Assembly (NCBI RefSeq): GCF_025995175.1
Contig: NZ_BAPV01000043.1
Span: forward strand, 1-64,000
Reading direction: 5' to 3'
DNA length: 64,000 nucleotides
DNA from: Asaia krungthepensis NRIC 0535
GTDB lineage: Bacteria > Pseudomonadota > Alphaproteobacteria > Acetobacterales > Acetobacteraceae
A model generated the notes under the pieces. It was not told the origin of the DNA. It searched no databases and saw nothing but the letters and a program-made list of their open reading frames with translations. Shown here in pieces: positions 24,836-34,313 of this stretch. Position numbers and translations under genes: made by a program. Each line of letters starts with the position of its first letter. Positions within the stretch are counted from its first letter, which is position 1.

Positions 24836-25867
24836 TCAGGCCAGGGGGCCTGGAAGTCCTGTTTCGAGGGGGGAGCCACGCTGAAGCACCGGGGTCTGGC
24901 CGGTGGTCGCGAGGGCATGACGGGCGATATCGTCCTTGCGGGCAAACCAGACACCCGGCTTGCTTCGCGCATAGGTGAGGAAGCGATCGAGCGCCCGCAC
25001 ACGGCCTGCATGACCGGAAATGCGGTCATGCAGACTGACCACCATCATGCGTCGACGTGTTGCGCCCTCTTCGTAGAGCTGGTCGAACTCATCCCTGAGA
25101 GCCTGCTCGTACGCGCTCGGGTTCCATCCCTGGAACGGGAAGGACACAATGTCATTCATATGAAACGTGTAGGGAACAGTGACGAAGTCACGTCCGCGCA
25201 CGGGGATAATGAAGGGCTCGTCATGACTTGGCTCGTCGATGTGATAGACGAAGCCCAGATCCTGGAGCGTCTCCAGAATATGAACGGAATTACGCATCCA
25301 GTAGGCGTTCCAGCCTACGGGTTGTTGCCCGGTGATCCGGTGAATGGTCTCGACGCTGCTGGCGATGAAACGCTTTTCCTGATCGGGTGGCAGGAGATAC
25401 GAGTTCTGCCAACTCCGGCCATGCGCTGCAGCTTCATGCCCACGCCTGACAATCTCCCGGGCGAGGTCGGGCGCGTTCTTGACGGCATCGCCGATCATGA
25501 ATGCGCTGAGCTTGATCCCGTGCCGGTCCATGAGGTCCAGAAGCCGCGGAATGCCCTCGTAATGGCCATAGGCAAAAAAGGCGTTTGTCGGGAGGTCAGG
25601 CACGCCTGCGGCCACCGCCTCTGGAATGACGCCACCAGCGCCCGAAATCGGCTGCCCACCGCCCTCGTACATGAGTGACAGGCTGATCGCGAGACGCGCA
25701 TCGCCCGGCCAAAACGCTTTCTCACCATCTGCGGCCCGAGCGGGGCTTGCCGATGTGCTTGACGCCGCAAAGGCTGCGCCGGCAGCTACGCCGCCTGCCA
25801 TCATCAGCCCGCGGCGCGAGAGCATGGGTGTGGCAGGCATGTGCGATACTGGGTGAAACTCAGCCAT
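24836..25867 (-). CDS. Exported polysaccharide deacetylase-like (NodB/PuuE-type) protein
   Basis: A 343-residue protein. LSRRGLMMAGGVAAGAAFAA is a Tat-type leader, and the mature part is a NodB-like barrel: ISLSLMYEGGGQ at the first strand, then KLSAFMIGDAVKNAPDLAREIVRRGHEAAAHG, matching the FxxgxxxxxxpxlxxxixxxGHexxxHg block. The order of motifs resembles PuuE-type allantoinase/cyclic imidase relatives more than chitin deacetylases. Substrate is unknown. First gene of a three-gene unit, divergent from the LysR gene at 25965. Confidence 0.82.
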   Translation of the reverse strand: MAEFHPVSHMPATPMLSRRGLMMAGGVAAGAAFAASSTSASPARAADGEKAFWPGDARLAISLSLMYEGGGQPISGAGGVIPEAVAAGVPDLPTNAFFAYGHYEGIPRLLDLMDRHGIKLSAFMIGDAVKNAPDLAREIVRRGHEAAAHGRSWQNSYLLPPDQEKRFIASSVETIHRITGQQPVGWNAYWMRNSVHILETLQDLGFVYHIDEPSHDEPFIIPVRGRDFVTVPYTFHMNDIVSFPFQGWNPSAYEQALRDEFDQLYEEGATRRRMMVVSLHDRISGHAGRVRALDRFLTYARSKPGVWFARKDDIARHALATTGQTPVLQRGSPLETGLPGPLA

Positions 25868-25936
25868 GCTATCTCCTCTCTCTGGCTCTACGGTAAATTT
25901 GTATTTTCCGATCTAAGAGGAGTAGCGACCGAAGGA

Positions 25937-25951
25937 GAGAATGATATTCTC
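25937..25951. promoter_or_regulatory. Inverted repeat between deacetylase-like and LysR genes
   Basis: GAGAATGATATTCTC has perfect 5-bp arms around TGATA and lies in the 97-bp divergent promoter region. It is a candidate binding site for the adjacent LysR regulator. It also covers the upstream ATG at 25941, which argues for the later start of that gene. Confidence 0.45.
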
Positions 25952-25964
25952 CATCGGGGAGATA

Positions 25965-26864
25965 ATGATGATCGACGATCTTAATGACCTGCGTCTCTTC
26001 ACCAGGATTGCCCTTCACGGCAGTATCACCGCAGCCGCACGTGATATGGGGCTCGCGATCAATGTCGCGAGCAAGAGACTGGCGGCCCTCGAGAGGCGTC
26101 TCGGGGTCTCCCTGCTCCTGCGCACCACCAGACGTTCAACGCTGACCGAGGAAGGACTGCTCCTGCTCGAACGCGCACGTGGCATCCTTGACGAGGTCGA
26201 TGAAATCGAGGCCCGGTTTGCAGAACGGCATCATGAACCGAGAGGGTTACTGCGCATCGGCGCGCCCGCGGCTTTGGGCAGACGCGTCATTGCACCGCTC
26301 TGCGCCGAGTTGATGACACGTTGGCCAGGGTTGCGGCTCGACCTGTTGCTGAGCGACCGGATCAGTCTACTGGTAGATGAATCGCTCGATGTGGTGATCC
26401 GGATTGGAGCCATGGCCGATTCAAGCCTCATGATACGCAAGCTGACCGATAGCCGTCGCATCATTGCCGCCTCTCCCGCTTATCTGGAACGCTGCGGGAT
26501 ACCTACTACTCCCGAGGCTATTGCCGGGCATGAAGTTCTGCGTTTCGGCAATCTGAAGAGCTGGGATCTTGCGGGTCCGCATGGGCGGAAGATCAAGCTG
26601 TGTCCTGATGGTCGCCTTTACACCGACAGCGGCGATGTGGCGCATGACTGGGCACGCCTTGGCCTCGGCCTCGTCTTCAAGTCCGAAATCGATATCGCGC
26701 AGGATCTCGCAGACGGCACGCTTGTTCGGGTGCTTCCTGATTGGGAGGGCGAACCGGCTCCTGTCTCAGCAATCTATCCCGCCGGGCGTCATGTGCCCCA
26801 TCGTCTGCGCGTCTTCCTCGATAGGGTCATCGAGCGGCTTCGCACCGGTAGTGCAACGAAGTGA
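25965..26864 (+). CDS. LysR-family transcriptional regulator
   Basis: A 299-residue LysR protein. The helix-turn-helix is near residues 17-50 (GSITAAARDMGLAINVASKRLAALERRLG) and the effector domain follows from about residue 90 (RGLLRIGAPAALGRRVIAPL). GGGGAG just before ATG 25965 supports this start; an in-frame ATG at 25941 is possible. Divergent from the deacetylase-SDR-SnoaL unit, its likely target. Confidence 0.9.
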   Translation: MMIDDLNDLRLFTRIALHGSITAAARDMGLAINVASKRLAALERRLGVSLLLRTTRRSTLTEEGLLLLERARGILDEVDEIEARFAERHHEPRGLLRIGAPAALGRRVIAPLCAELMTRWPGLRLDLLLSDRISLLVDESLDVVIRIGAMADSSLMIRKLTDSRRIIAASPAYLERCGIPTTPEAIAGHEVLRFGNLKSWDLAGPHGRKIKLCPDGRLYTDSGDVAHDWARLGLGLVFKSEIDIAQDLADGTLVRVLPDWEGEPAPVSAIYPAGRHVPHRLRVFLDRVIERLRTGSATK

Positions 26865-27102
26865 AAGCGTAACGTCGTGCGTCGGCAAGAAAAACATGCA
26901 TAGCGCCGGGCATCGGCCTGGGGGTTTCTCCGTCCAGCGGTCGATCGTCGTATCTCCGGGGCCGGTCCCCCGGTCGGAGAGGTGCCCGCTGAAGGGAACG
27001 CCCGATGATTATCGGCGTCCCTGCGGTGAAGATGAGCCGGGTCTTCGACGACCCGTGTCCCACTTGCGTTGACGGGCATCATGACTGGTGTATTTCCCCG
27101 AA

Positions 27103-27939
27103 TTATGCCTCAAAGTTGCTGATGAGCGCTTTGACACGCTCGAGATCGTTCTCGGTGGCAGGGTTGTAGATTACGAGGCCGAGGTCCGGGCGCCCCTCGA
27201 CAGAGAACCCGGAATATTCAAGTTCGATAAGCCCGAGAGTGGGATGCATGAGGCGCTTCGTCCCCTCACCATTGACCTGAACGTCGTTTTCACCCCACAG
27301 AGTGGCAAATTCGGCGCTTCGGGTACTCAATTCCCTGACGAGCTCATCGATCTCGTTCGAGGCTCCGGCGCGCACGGCATCGGCCCTGAACGCAGCGACG
27401 ACGGATCTTGCAAGACTTTGCCAGTCCATCTGCATATCCCGTATGTGCGGCGTGCAGAAAACGATCTTGAGGATATTCCTCTGATCTGCCGGCAACTGGC
27501 TGTAATCGGTCAGCACGGCAGACGCAGCACGATTCCACGCAACGACGTCCCAGAGAGGGGTTTTGACGATAGCCGGACTGTGATGGAGCGCGTCGAGCAC
27601 ACGCTGCAACCGGGGCGTGATGCCCTGCGCGCCTTGATATCGGGTCTCGGGAGGATGACCGAGCGCCAGCATGAAAAGATGCTCGCGTTCGGGGTCCGTC
27701 AGTAGCATCCCCTTGGCCAGACGATGCAGAACATCTTGAGACGGCGCCCCACCTCGCCCCTGTTCCAGCCATGTGTACCAGGTTGGGCTGATATTGGCGC
27801 ATTGAGCCACCTCCTCACGGCGCAGTCCCGGTGTGCGGCGACGCGACGCGGAAAATCCGAACGCCGCAGGATCGAGACGCGCGCGTTTATCCCGCAGATA
27901 GACGCCAAGCTTGTTCTGCTGAGGAGATGAACCTGTCAT
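27103..27939 (-). CDS. XRE-type regulator with MmyB-like ligand domain
   Basis: A 278-residue protein. The N-terminal helix-turn-helix (TPGLRREEVAQCANISPTWYTWLEQGR) is followed from about residue 105 by a PAS-like MmyB domain (LDALHHSPAIVKTPLWDVVAWNRAASAVLTDY). The GLRREEVA and WYTWLEQG blocks are diagnostic for this group, common next to SDR genes. Divergent from the epimerase-like gene at 28024 with an 84-bp shared promoter region, so it probably represses that gene. Confidence 0.9.
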   Translation of the reverse strand: MTGSSPQQNKLGVYLRDKRARLDPAAFGFSASRRRTPGLRREEVAQCANISPTWYTWLEQGRGGAPSQDVLHRLAKGMLLTDPEREHLFMLALGHPPETRYQGAQGITPRLQRVLDALHHSPAIVKTPLWDVVAWNRAASAVLTDYSQLPADQRNILKIVFCTPHIRDMQMDWQSLARSVVAAFRADAVRAGASNEIDELVRELSTRSAEFATLWGENDVQVNGEGTKRLMHPTLGLIELEYSGFSVEGRPDLGLVIYNPATENDLERVKALISNFEA

Positions 27940-28023
27940 GATCTATACTACGATAAAGTCACTACTATAACACCATCAGATATCGGCGCACGGTGAGGAA
28001 ACAACAAGCGCAGGATTTCCACC

Positions 28024-28932
28024 ATGAAAGTCTTTCTCACAGGGGCCAACGGGTTCATCGGATCAAGGCTGGTCACGACCTTGCTGGCGGCTGGCCATGA
28101 CGTGCTCGGGCTGACCCGAAGCGATGCGGGTGCCCTTCGCCTGAGGGCAAGCGGAGCCGAACCCTATCATGGAACAATCGAGGACACCGATGGCCTCACA
28201 GAGGCTGCTGCGCGCTGCGATGCGGTGATTCACACGGCATTCGACCATGATTTCTCCCGCTATGTCGAGAATTGCCGCAAGGACGAACGCGTGATCCGAG
28301 CCCTTTATGAGACGTATGAGGGCTCCCGCAAACCTATAATTATCACCTCCACAACCCTTTTCGGCGAGCCCGTACCTGGCGCTCTCGCAGATGAGGATGT
28401 TTTCAATCCTGAGCACGCCAATCCTCGCGTGATCTCGGAAAGTGCCATTCAGGACGGGATAGCGCGTGGTTGTAATATATCCGTGGTCCGGCTTGCCCAG
28501 ATTCACGACACGCACAAGCAGGGGCTCGTCACGTTTCTGATCGATCTGGCACGCAGAACCGGGGTCTCAGCGTATGTTGGAGAAGGCGTAAACCGCTGGT
28601 GCGCAGCCCATCTGGATGACACAGCGAACCTCTATCGGTTGGCGCTCGAGGAAGCCAGCGCTGGGGCCCGTTACCACGCGAGCGCAGAAGAAGGGGTTAC
28701 ATTGCGCGAAATAGCGGAAGCCATCGGGCGAAAGCTGGATCTACCTGTGAAGCAACTGACGGATCAGGAGGCGCCGCCTCATTTCGGTTGGCTCGTCCCG
28801 TTCGTGTCGAAAGACATGATTGCCTCAAGCGCTAAAACCCGGTCACGTCTGCTCTGGCAACCAGAAGGCCCGACGTTACTGGAAGATCTGCGAAGGCATG
28901 ATCAGGGCGGTATGGCTTCTCATTTATGCTGA
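28024..28932 (+). CDS. NAD-dependent epimerase/dehydratase-like extended SDR
   Basis: A 302-residue extended SDR with N-terminal TGANGFIGSRL (GxxGxxG), acidic/NAD contact segments, ITSTTLFGEP in place of the usual serine/tyrosine region, and ESAIQDGIARG where YxxxK normally sits. The classical Tyr and Lys are not obvious, so it may be a divergent reductase. Preceded by an XRE/MmyB regulator in divergent orientation, a common arrangement for stress-linked reductases. The IS scar begins about 130 bp downstream. Confidence 0.85.
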   Translation: MKVFLTGANGFIGSRLVTTLLAAGHDVLGLTRSDAGALRLRASGAEPYHGTIEDTDGLTEAAARCDAVIHTAFDHDFSRYVENCRKDERVIRALYETYEGSRKPIIITSTTLFGEPVPGALADEDVFNPEHANPRVISESAIQDGIARGCNISVVRLAQIHDTHKQGLVTFLIDLARRTGVSAYVGEGVNRWCAAHLDDTANLYRLALEEASAGARYHASAEEGVTLREIAEAIGRKLDLPVKQLTDQEAPPHFGWLVPFVSKDMIASSAKTRSRLLWQPEGPTLLEDLRRHDQGGMASHLC

Positions 28933-29060
28933 GCAGCCTCAAGCGTCATGGTTGGAAAGGTCACGGGTGCGCGTTGGGTGAGGAGTTCCTATCAAGGCTT
29001 ACCGAGGGGATACCCGGGTTTTTCTGGAGTTGTAGAGGTCTCGGAGGCGCTAACTGTTAA

Positions 29061-29880
29061 GCTCAGGACTCCTAACCAGAATACGACGATAGCGGCGAGG
29101 CAGATGGCTGAGAAGAAGACGGCCGGACATCTGTCGCAGGGTGTGGCGATACGCCTCCAGTCCTTGAGCCGGCCGAACACAATCTCGATATGATTGCGGT
29201 GCCGGTATTTGCGCCTATCGCAGCTCGCGGGCGTCGTGCGGGATTGCCGGCCCGGAATGCAGAATTTGATCCCGTTATCCTCCAACCCGTCCCTGAACCA
29301 GTCGGCATCAAAGCCGCGATCAGCCAAGAGCCACCTTGCGGCGGGCAGATCATCCACAAGAGCAGCGGCCCCGGTGTGATCGCGGAGCTGGCCTGCCGTC
29401 ATGAAGATCCTGATCGGGCGGCCATTTCTGCCTGTCACCGCGTGCAGCTTCGTGTTCATGCCGCCTTTGGTCCGCCCGATCAGGCGGCCTGGGCCCCCTT
29501 TTTTTCCGCAGGCTCGAGGCCGTACTGTGTGCCTTCAGGTAGGTCGCGCCCATCATGATCGTCTGATGGTCCGCCCTGCCAGCCGCTAGGCGGTCTATCA
29601 GGCAGACAAAAATCCCCGCAGCGCTTTCATTCCCTACAGCGATTGTAGAGCGTCTTATTCGGCCCATATTCCCGCGGAGCATCCCGCCAGCGCAGCCCAT
29701 TGCGGTTCCCCGCTCAAAGTAAGCCGGTCATCAACCCGCAGTCTGCCATGACTCCTTGGGAAAAATGGCTCCAGATGCGCCACCTGCTCGTCCGTCAGCC
29801 ATTCTAGGTCGCTCATCTCCAGTCTCTTTGAAGAGACTGAATCAGATATATCTACCCAAATCAATGGATCCTGAGCCTGA
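29061..29880 (-). mobile_element. Decayed IS5-family (IS1031-like) element
   Basis: Imperfect terminal repeats: left AGCTCAGGACTCC (from about 29060), right reverse complement GGCTCAGGATCC (ending about 29877). Bases flanking the two ends do not form a matching duplication (TTA left, TGA right), consistent with age or rearrangement. About 820 bp, usual for the family. Same orientation as the IS fragment at 1-96. Confidence 0.8.
29085..29816 (-). pseudogene. Frameshifted IS5-family transposase
   Basis: The frame starts MSDLEWLTDEQVAHLEPFFP at 29816 and continues to DDRLTLSG. The coding sense then jumps frames: an internal part is readable as MMGATYLKAHSTASS and later as MNTKLHAVTGRNGRPIRIF, LLADRGFDADWF and HIEIVFGRLKDWRR in a different frame. 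The expected stop after VVFWL reads GGA, so the last frame runs out of the element to 28992. At least two frameshifts make it non-functional. DDE residues remain recognisable in pieces. Confidence 0.85.
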
Positions 29881-30085
29881 GGGGGCTTCTGATCCAGCTT
29901 TGATGAGGCGCTGGAGGATAGTATACGGGATCGCGCGAAAAAACGGGCGGGTAGCAGGCCCTCTAAAGACCACTATATAAGCATAAATACGGTACCCTAG
30001 CGTAATGCCTTGGCGAAATGCAGCCCGCATAGGCCTCTCTATAATTTTCGCAAGAGTTGCGAGGCAGCGAGTAAGAGTGTTCCAA

Positions 30086-30969
30086 GAGCCTGTTTGGAAA
30101 CTCACGGATGGGCATTTCTGCGTGTGAGATTGGCGCCCATGGCGAAGAGGATCATGGCCTGTGAGACGTCGATACGACGCTCATAGTCACGCACGAGACG
30201 TCGCCAGCGGGTCATCCAGCCAAAGGTCCGCTCCACGACCCATCGATGGGGCAGTATCTTGAAGCCCTTCGCTCCATCCCGGCGTCGGATGACTTCGACG
30301 ACGAAGTGCAGATAAGCCGCCTTGTCCATCAGCTGGAGCCGGTCGTAAGCCCCGTCGGCGAACAGGTGCTTCACCCAGGGCCAGCGCTTGCGGATCGCGT
30401 CCAGGATCATCTGCGCGCCCGCGCTGTCGGAGATGTCGGCCGGGGTCAGATTGACCATCAGCAGACGTCCGTCTGTATCCACGGCAATATGCCGCTTGCG
30501 CCCGACGACCTTCTTGCCGGCGTCATAACCTCTTGTTTGCGCATGCGGTGCCTTGATGCTCTGGCTGTCGATCACCCCAGCGGTCGGGCTCGTCTCGCGA
30601 CCTGACCTCTCCCGATCGAGCATCAGTTCGACGTCATGAATAGTCTGAAACAGAAACCGCCGGGCCAACTCTCGAAACCAGCCATAGACCGTGCGTCAGT
30701 GGCCGGGATGGATCGGCAACATCCGCCAGCCACAGCCCGAGCGGACCAGGTAGCGCACCGCGTTGATCACCTCGCGAAATTCGATCTCGCGTGGACGGCC
30801 CATGCGCCCCGGTTCGGGCATCAGCGGCGCGATCCGCTCCCATTCCTCGTCCGTCATGTCCGACGGATAGCGCTTTGTCTTGCGGGCAATCCCGGCCATT
30901 CGGGCCCTCTGCTCTGGTGTCCACATCCAGAGCTTGAATCACATCTGCTCCAACTTCCTAAACAGGCTC
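30086..30969 (-). mobile_element. IS5-family element with GAGCCTGTTT ends
   Basis: Terminal inverted repeats: left GAGCCTGTTTGGAAACT from 30086, right reverse complement GAGCCTGTTTAGGAAGTT ending at 30969. About 884 bp. No clear target duplication is visible (CAA left, TAT right). It lies 205 bp from the other IS5-family remnant and directly beside the beta-helix gene. Confidence 0.85.
30102..30926 (-). pseudogene. IS5-family transposase with one internal stop
   Basis: One continuous minus-strand frame from MWTPEQRARMAG (30926) to LTRRNAHP (30102) is interrupted only by TGA at 30698-30696, in a place where relatives have HW (HPGH-stop-RTVYGWFRELARRF). A TGG-to-TGA change explains it. The downstream part has VIDSQSIKAP, GADGAYD-like LFADGAYDR and WVVERTFGWMTRWRRLVRDYE, the DDE catalytic blocks. 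Full length would be about 274 residues. The upstream 76 residues and downstream 188 residues could be separate products only if a restart occurs. Confidence 0.85.
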
Positions 30970-30995
30970 TATGACGCGTAGTGCAGGCCACAAGA

Positions 30996-32333
30996 TCACT
31001 GTACGTCTATTGACGACGCCCCATACCTGGATCCTGAAACGCGCTGCACGCCCGCCTCGGACGGGGCGAAATTCGTGCCATTGGCTAGCATTCGTGCAAA
31101 CGTGTCAAAAAGTACCACGTTCCCTTGATGGATCGCTTGGATACCAAACTGCTTACTGTGCATGATTGTGACCGATGAGCCCGTCACTCTTCCTCCATCA
31201 GCGACGATCCCCGTCGCGCCACTCCCATCGATGGTGCAGTGACTAACATCGACGAAACCGTATTGCGCATTGACACCGATATAATAGCCAAAGATCTTGG
31301 TGCCGCCCAGATTTACTGAGGAGAAGCCGGATATCAAGGCTCCGGGGCCTCGACCCAATGGCTTACTAATGGTCATGTTTTGGGCCCAGGCCGCTCCTCC
31401 GGAGAGCGCCAACACGCCGGCTTCAAGAGTCTTCTCTGAGGTTGATCCGTCTATATACAATGTTCCGCCGCGTTCGGCATCGAAACTTGACCCTAATATA
31501 GCAGCCTTGGGATCAGTATAATCCGAAGCCCCTGAGGCATGACACTTCAAGCATACAATCGTACCACCACCTCGCGCCATAGCGTTGACATCGCCCGCAT
31601 CATGAAGAAATACCCCGTTCCCGTTCGGAACATCTATGAAACCGTTGTTATCTGCCACAATGCTATAATAAAAATTGCGAATTACGATACTTTTACCAAG
31701 TACGACGACGCCACCACCATATGCACCCACGCCCGCTCCGTAGGACTGCGGGTTCCACAGATGACGTCCTGCAAGATCTGTTGACGCCATGGCGCCCGAG
31801 CCATCTGCCGGCTGGGTAATCGTGACGCCAGTGATCAATCCGAAGATACCGCCGCTCGTCGCCAGGAACGCTGTGAGATTTTTGCCTTTTGTATTTGTAA
31901 AGTTGAGCACAACCCGTGTCGGGTCGTCCTGGTTCCCGACGATATGTACGCGGGAAGTAGCTGCGTCGCTCGTCACAAAATTATGGTTTAAATTATATGA
32001 CCCATCGCCAATCTTAACCTCGACATGATTATTGCCGTACATCATATGCGCTTGTAGGACTGCAGCATTATAAGCAGAAGTAGGCTCAGTGTAGTCACAT
32101 CCGACACGACAAACACTTATCACCCGGGAGTAGACTGCCTGATAACCTATTAGTGAGGGATCTTTTTTTATCGCGGCAAGCGCAGGGGGCACCGTTCGAT
32201 CGATATAGGAGCGGCCGGGTGTATCATCGATACCAGATAGAATACTCCTATGACCAGCGTGCTCGTCACCACCCCACGCCGTTTTCACGAGCATTAAAGG
32301 AAGGATAAAACAGAGTTGCTTCACATAACCCAT
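30996..32333 (-). CDS. Secreted right-handed beta-helix repeat protein, unknown function
   Basis: A 445-residue protein with a signal peptide (KQLCFILPLMLVKTAWG) and a series of short beta-strand repeats (VHIVGNQDD, FGLITGVTI, IVIRNFYYSIVADNNGFIDV, LYIDGSTS, VDVSHCTIDGSGATGIVADGGRVTGSSV), typical of pectate-lyase-like parallel beta-helices. No catalytic family could be assigned. The gene is visibly AT-richer than its neighbours (many lines near 40-45% GC by eye) and its end lies 27 bp from an IS border, suggesting acquisition. Same strand as ureC, whose stop lies 248 bp upstream of its start. Confidence 0.75.
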   Translation of the reverse strand: MGYVKQLCFILPLMLVKTAWGGDEHAGHRSILSGIDDTPGRSYIDRTVPPALAAIKKDPSLIGYQAVYSRVISVCRVGCDYTEPTSAYNAAVLQAHMMYGNNHVEVKIGDGSYNLNHNFVTSDAATSRVHIVGNQDDPTRVVLNFTNTKGKNLTAFLATSGGIFGLITGVTITQPADGSGAMASTDLAGRHLWNPQSYGAGVGAYGGGVVVLGKSIVIRNFYYSIVADNNGFIDVPNGNGVFLHDAGDVNAMARGGGTIVCLKCHASGASDYTDPKAAILGSSFDAERGGTLYIDGSTSEKTLEAGVLALSGGAAWAQNMTISKPLGRGPGALISGFSSVNLGGTKIFGYYIGVNAQYGFVDVSHCTIDGSGATGIVADGGRVTGSSVTIMHSKQFGIQAIHQGNVVLFDTFARMLANGTNFAPSEAGVQRVSGSRYGASSIDVQ

Positions 32334-32581
32334 TTTCGAACACGCCTTCGGTTTACCGCGTCGCTGAATGACAGGATCTTATGACCCATGTGACGACACA
32401 TGCGTCGGTTCGTCCTGACAAATGTGACAGTCCAAATTCTGGACATAGTGCCTTCGAAAACACCATGCCCTATCACTTCTATCACGACATCGCTTGACCT
32501 TACTAAGTCCCTCACTCGCCTGGTCGTTGATCTTTTCTTATTTGCACCTTTTCTGAGATGGAAATTGTGTCCTAAACCCTG

Positions 32582-34297
32582 TCAGAACAGGTTGAACTTG
32601 CGGGCCAAGGGAAGAGTCTCAGCGGGCTGAATGCCGATAGCCTCGCCGTCGATGCGGACCTCGTAAGTTTTGGGGTCTACCGTGACTTTTGGCGTTGCAT
32701 CGTTCAGTTTCATATCGGCCTTGCCGATACCCCGGCACTTGCGCACGGCCTCGATACGCTTGCCCAGACCGTAGGACAGCACGCCCTGTTCGGTCATCGA
32801 CGCCTCGCTGACGAACAGGATCGAGGTTCCCGCCGTTCCCTTGGCCTTGGCGGCGAACATCGGGCGCATAATAACGGGCTGAGGCGTCGGGATCGATGCG
32901 TTGGCATCCCCAATCTGCGCAAAGGCAATGAAGCCGCTCTTGAGAACCAGCTCAGGCCGTGTTCCGAAAAAGGCCGGGCTCCACAGGACAAGATCGGCAA
33001 TCTTGCCTTTCTCAACAGAGCCGATCAGATGACCCATCCCGTGGGCGATTGCGCCGTTGATCGTATACTTCGCCACGTAACGCTTGATACGGAAATTGTC
33101 GTTGCGCGCGGAATCCTCAGGTAGCTTGCCGCGCTGGCGCTTCATTTGATCGGCAATCTGCCAGGTACGGGTGATCACCTCTCCCGCACGGCCCATCGCC
33201 TGGCTGTCAGACGTCATCATGGAGATGGCGCCGATGTCGTGCATCACACCCTCAGCCGCTATGGTGTTCGGACGGATCCGGCTTGCAGCAAAAGCGACGT
33301 CTTCGGGGATATGCTTGTCGAGGTGATGGCAGACCATGAGCATGTCGAGATGCTCTGCCACGGTATTGACCGTGTAAGGATTGGTCGGGCTGGTCGAACT
33401 TGTCAGGATATTGGGTTCGCCACAGACACGCATCAGATCGGGGGCATGGCCACCCCCCGCGCCTTCAGCGTGGTAGGTGTGGATTGTGCGTCCGGCGAAT
33501 GCCTTGATCGAGTCCTCGACAGTGCAGCTTTCATTGATCGTGTCTGTGTGAATCGTGACCTGCACATCGTAGTGATCGGCCATGGACAGGCAGGTATCGA
33601 TGGCGCTTGGCGTCGTGCCCCAGTCTTCGTGAAGCTTCAGCCCCCCTGCCCCGGCAAGGATCTGCTCCTTCATACCGTCGGGTTTCGATGAGTTGCCACG
33701 ACCTGTAAACACCAGATTGACGGGGATATCGTCCGTCGCCTGCATCATCAGCTTGAGGTAGGCAGGGTTGGGAGTACAGGTGGTCGCAAGGGAGCCTGTG
33801 GCCGGTCCTGTTCCACCACCGACCAGGGTCGTGATCCCGCTCGAAGCCGCGGTGAAGGGCTGGTCGGGGCAGATATAGTGGAAATGCGTATCCACACCTC
33901 CGGCGGTCAGGATCTTGCCCTCGCCTGAAATGACCTCCGTGTTTACTCCGATGATCAGATCGGGATCGACCCCCGTCATGACATCCGGATTGCCAGCCTT
34001 GCCTATCCCGGCAATCCGGCCGTTCTTGATACCCACATCGGCTTTCACAATCCCGGTATAGTCGATGACGACAGTGTTGGTGATGACGCAATCCAGGGCT
34101 CGGCTTGAATCGACGCCGGTCATCTGCCCCATGCCGTCGCGGATGACCTTGCCCGCGCCGAACATGCATTCATCGCCATAGCTGATGAAGTCTTTTTCGA
34201 TCTCGGCGTAGAGGCACGTGTCGCCCAGACGGATACGGTCACCCGTGGTGGGGCCGAACAGGGCAGCATAATCGGCGCGCGTGATTTGATAGGCCAT
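32582..34297 (-). CDS. ureC: Urease subunit alpha UreC
   Basis: A 571-residue urease catalytic subunit. Nickel ligands by pattern are His138 and His140 (THFH), carbamylated Lys221 ([10 protein letters not shown]), His250, His276 and Asp364; flap Cys323-His324 lies in MVCHHLD. Variants from common ureases include FHYICPDQ and NESCTVED. Hydrolyses urea to ammonia and carbamate in the cytosol. The start at 34297 ([15 protein letters not shown]) fits the family; the frame extends upstream into ureAB. Lies 16 bp after the fused ureAB, downstream of the urea transporter. Confidence 0.96.
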   Translation of the reverse strand: MAYQITRADYAALFGPTTGDRIRLGDTCLYAEIEKDFISYGDECMFGAGKVIRDGMGQMTGVDSSRALDCVITNTVVIDYTGIVKADVGIKNGRIAGIGKAGNPDVMTGVDPDLIIGVNTEVISGEGKILTAGGVDTHFHYICPDQPFTAASSGITTLVGGGTGPATGSLATTCTPNPAYLKLMMQATDDIPVNLVFTGRGNSSKPDGMKEQILAGAGGLKLHEDWGTTPSAIDTCLSMADHYDVQVTIHTDTINESCTVEDSIKAFAGRTIHTYHAEGAGGGHAPDLMRVCGEPNILTSSTSPTNPYTVNTVAEHLDMLMVCHHLDKHIPEDVAFAASRIRPNTIAAEGVMHDIGAISMMTSDSQAMGRAGEVITRTWQIADQMKRQRGKLPEDSARNDNFRIKRYVAKYTINGAIAHGMGHLIGSVEKGKIADLVLWSPAFFGTRPELVLKSGFIAFAQIGDANASIPTPQPVIMRPMFAAKAKGTAGTSILFVSEASMTEQGVLSYGLGKRIEAVRKCRGIGKADMKLNDATPKVTVDPKTYEVRIDGEAIGIQPAETLPLARKFNLF

Positions 34298-34313
34298 TGG
34301 AGAGCTCCCTGTT

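Noticed and set aside
29061-30969. A composite transposon made of the two IS elements here.
   Set aside because: They have different terminal repeats, both transposase genes are broken, and only 205 bp of featureless sequence lies between them.
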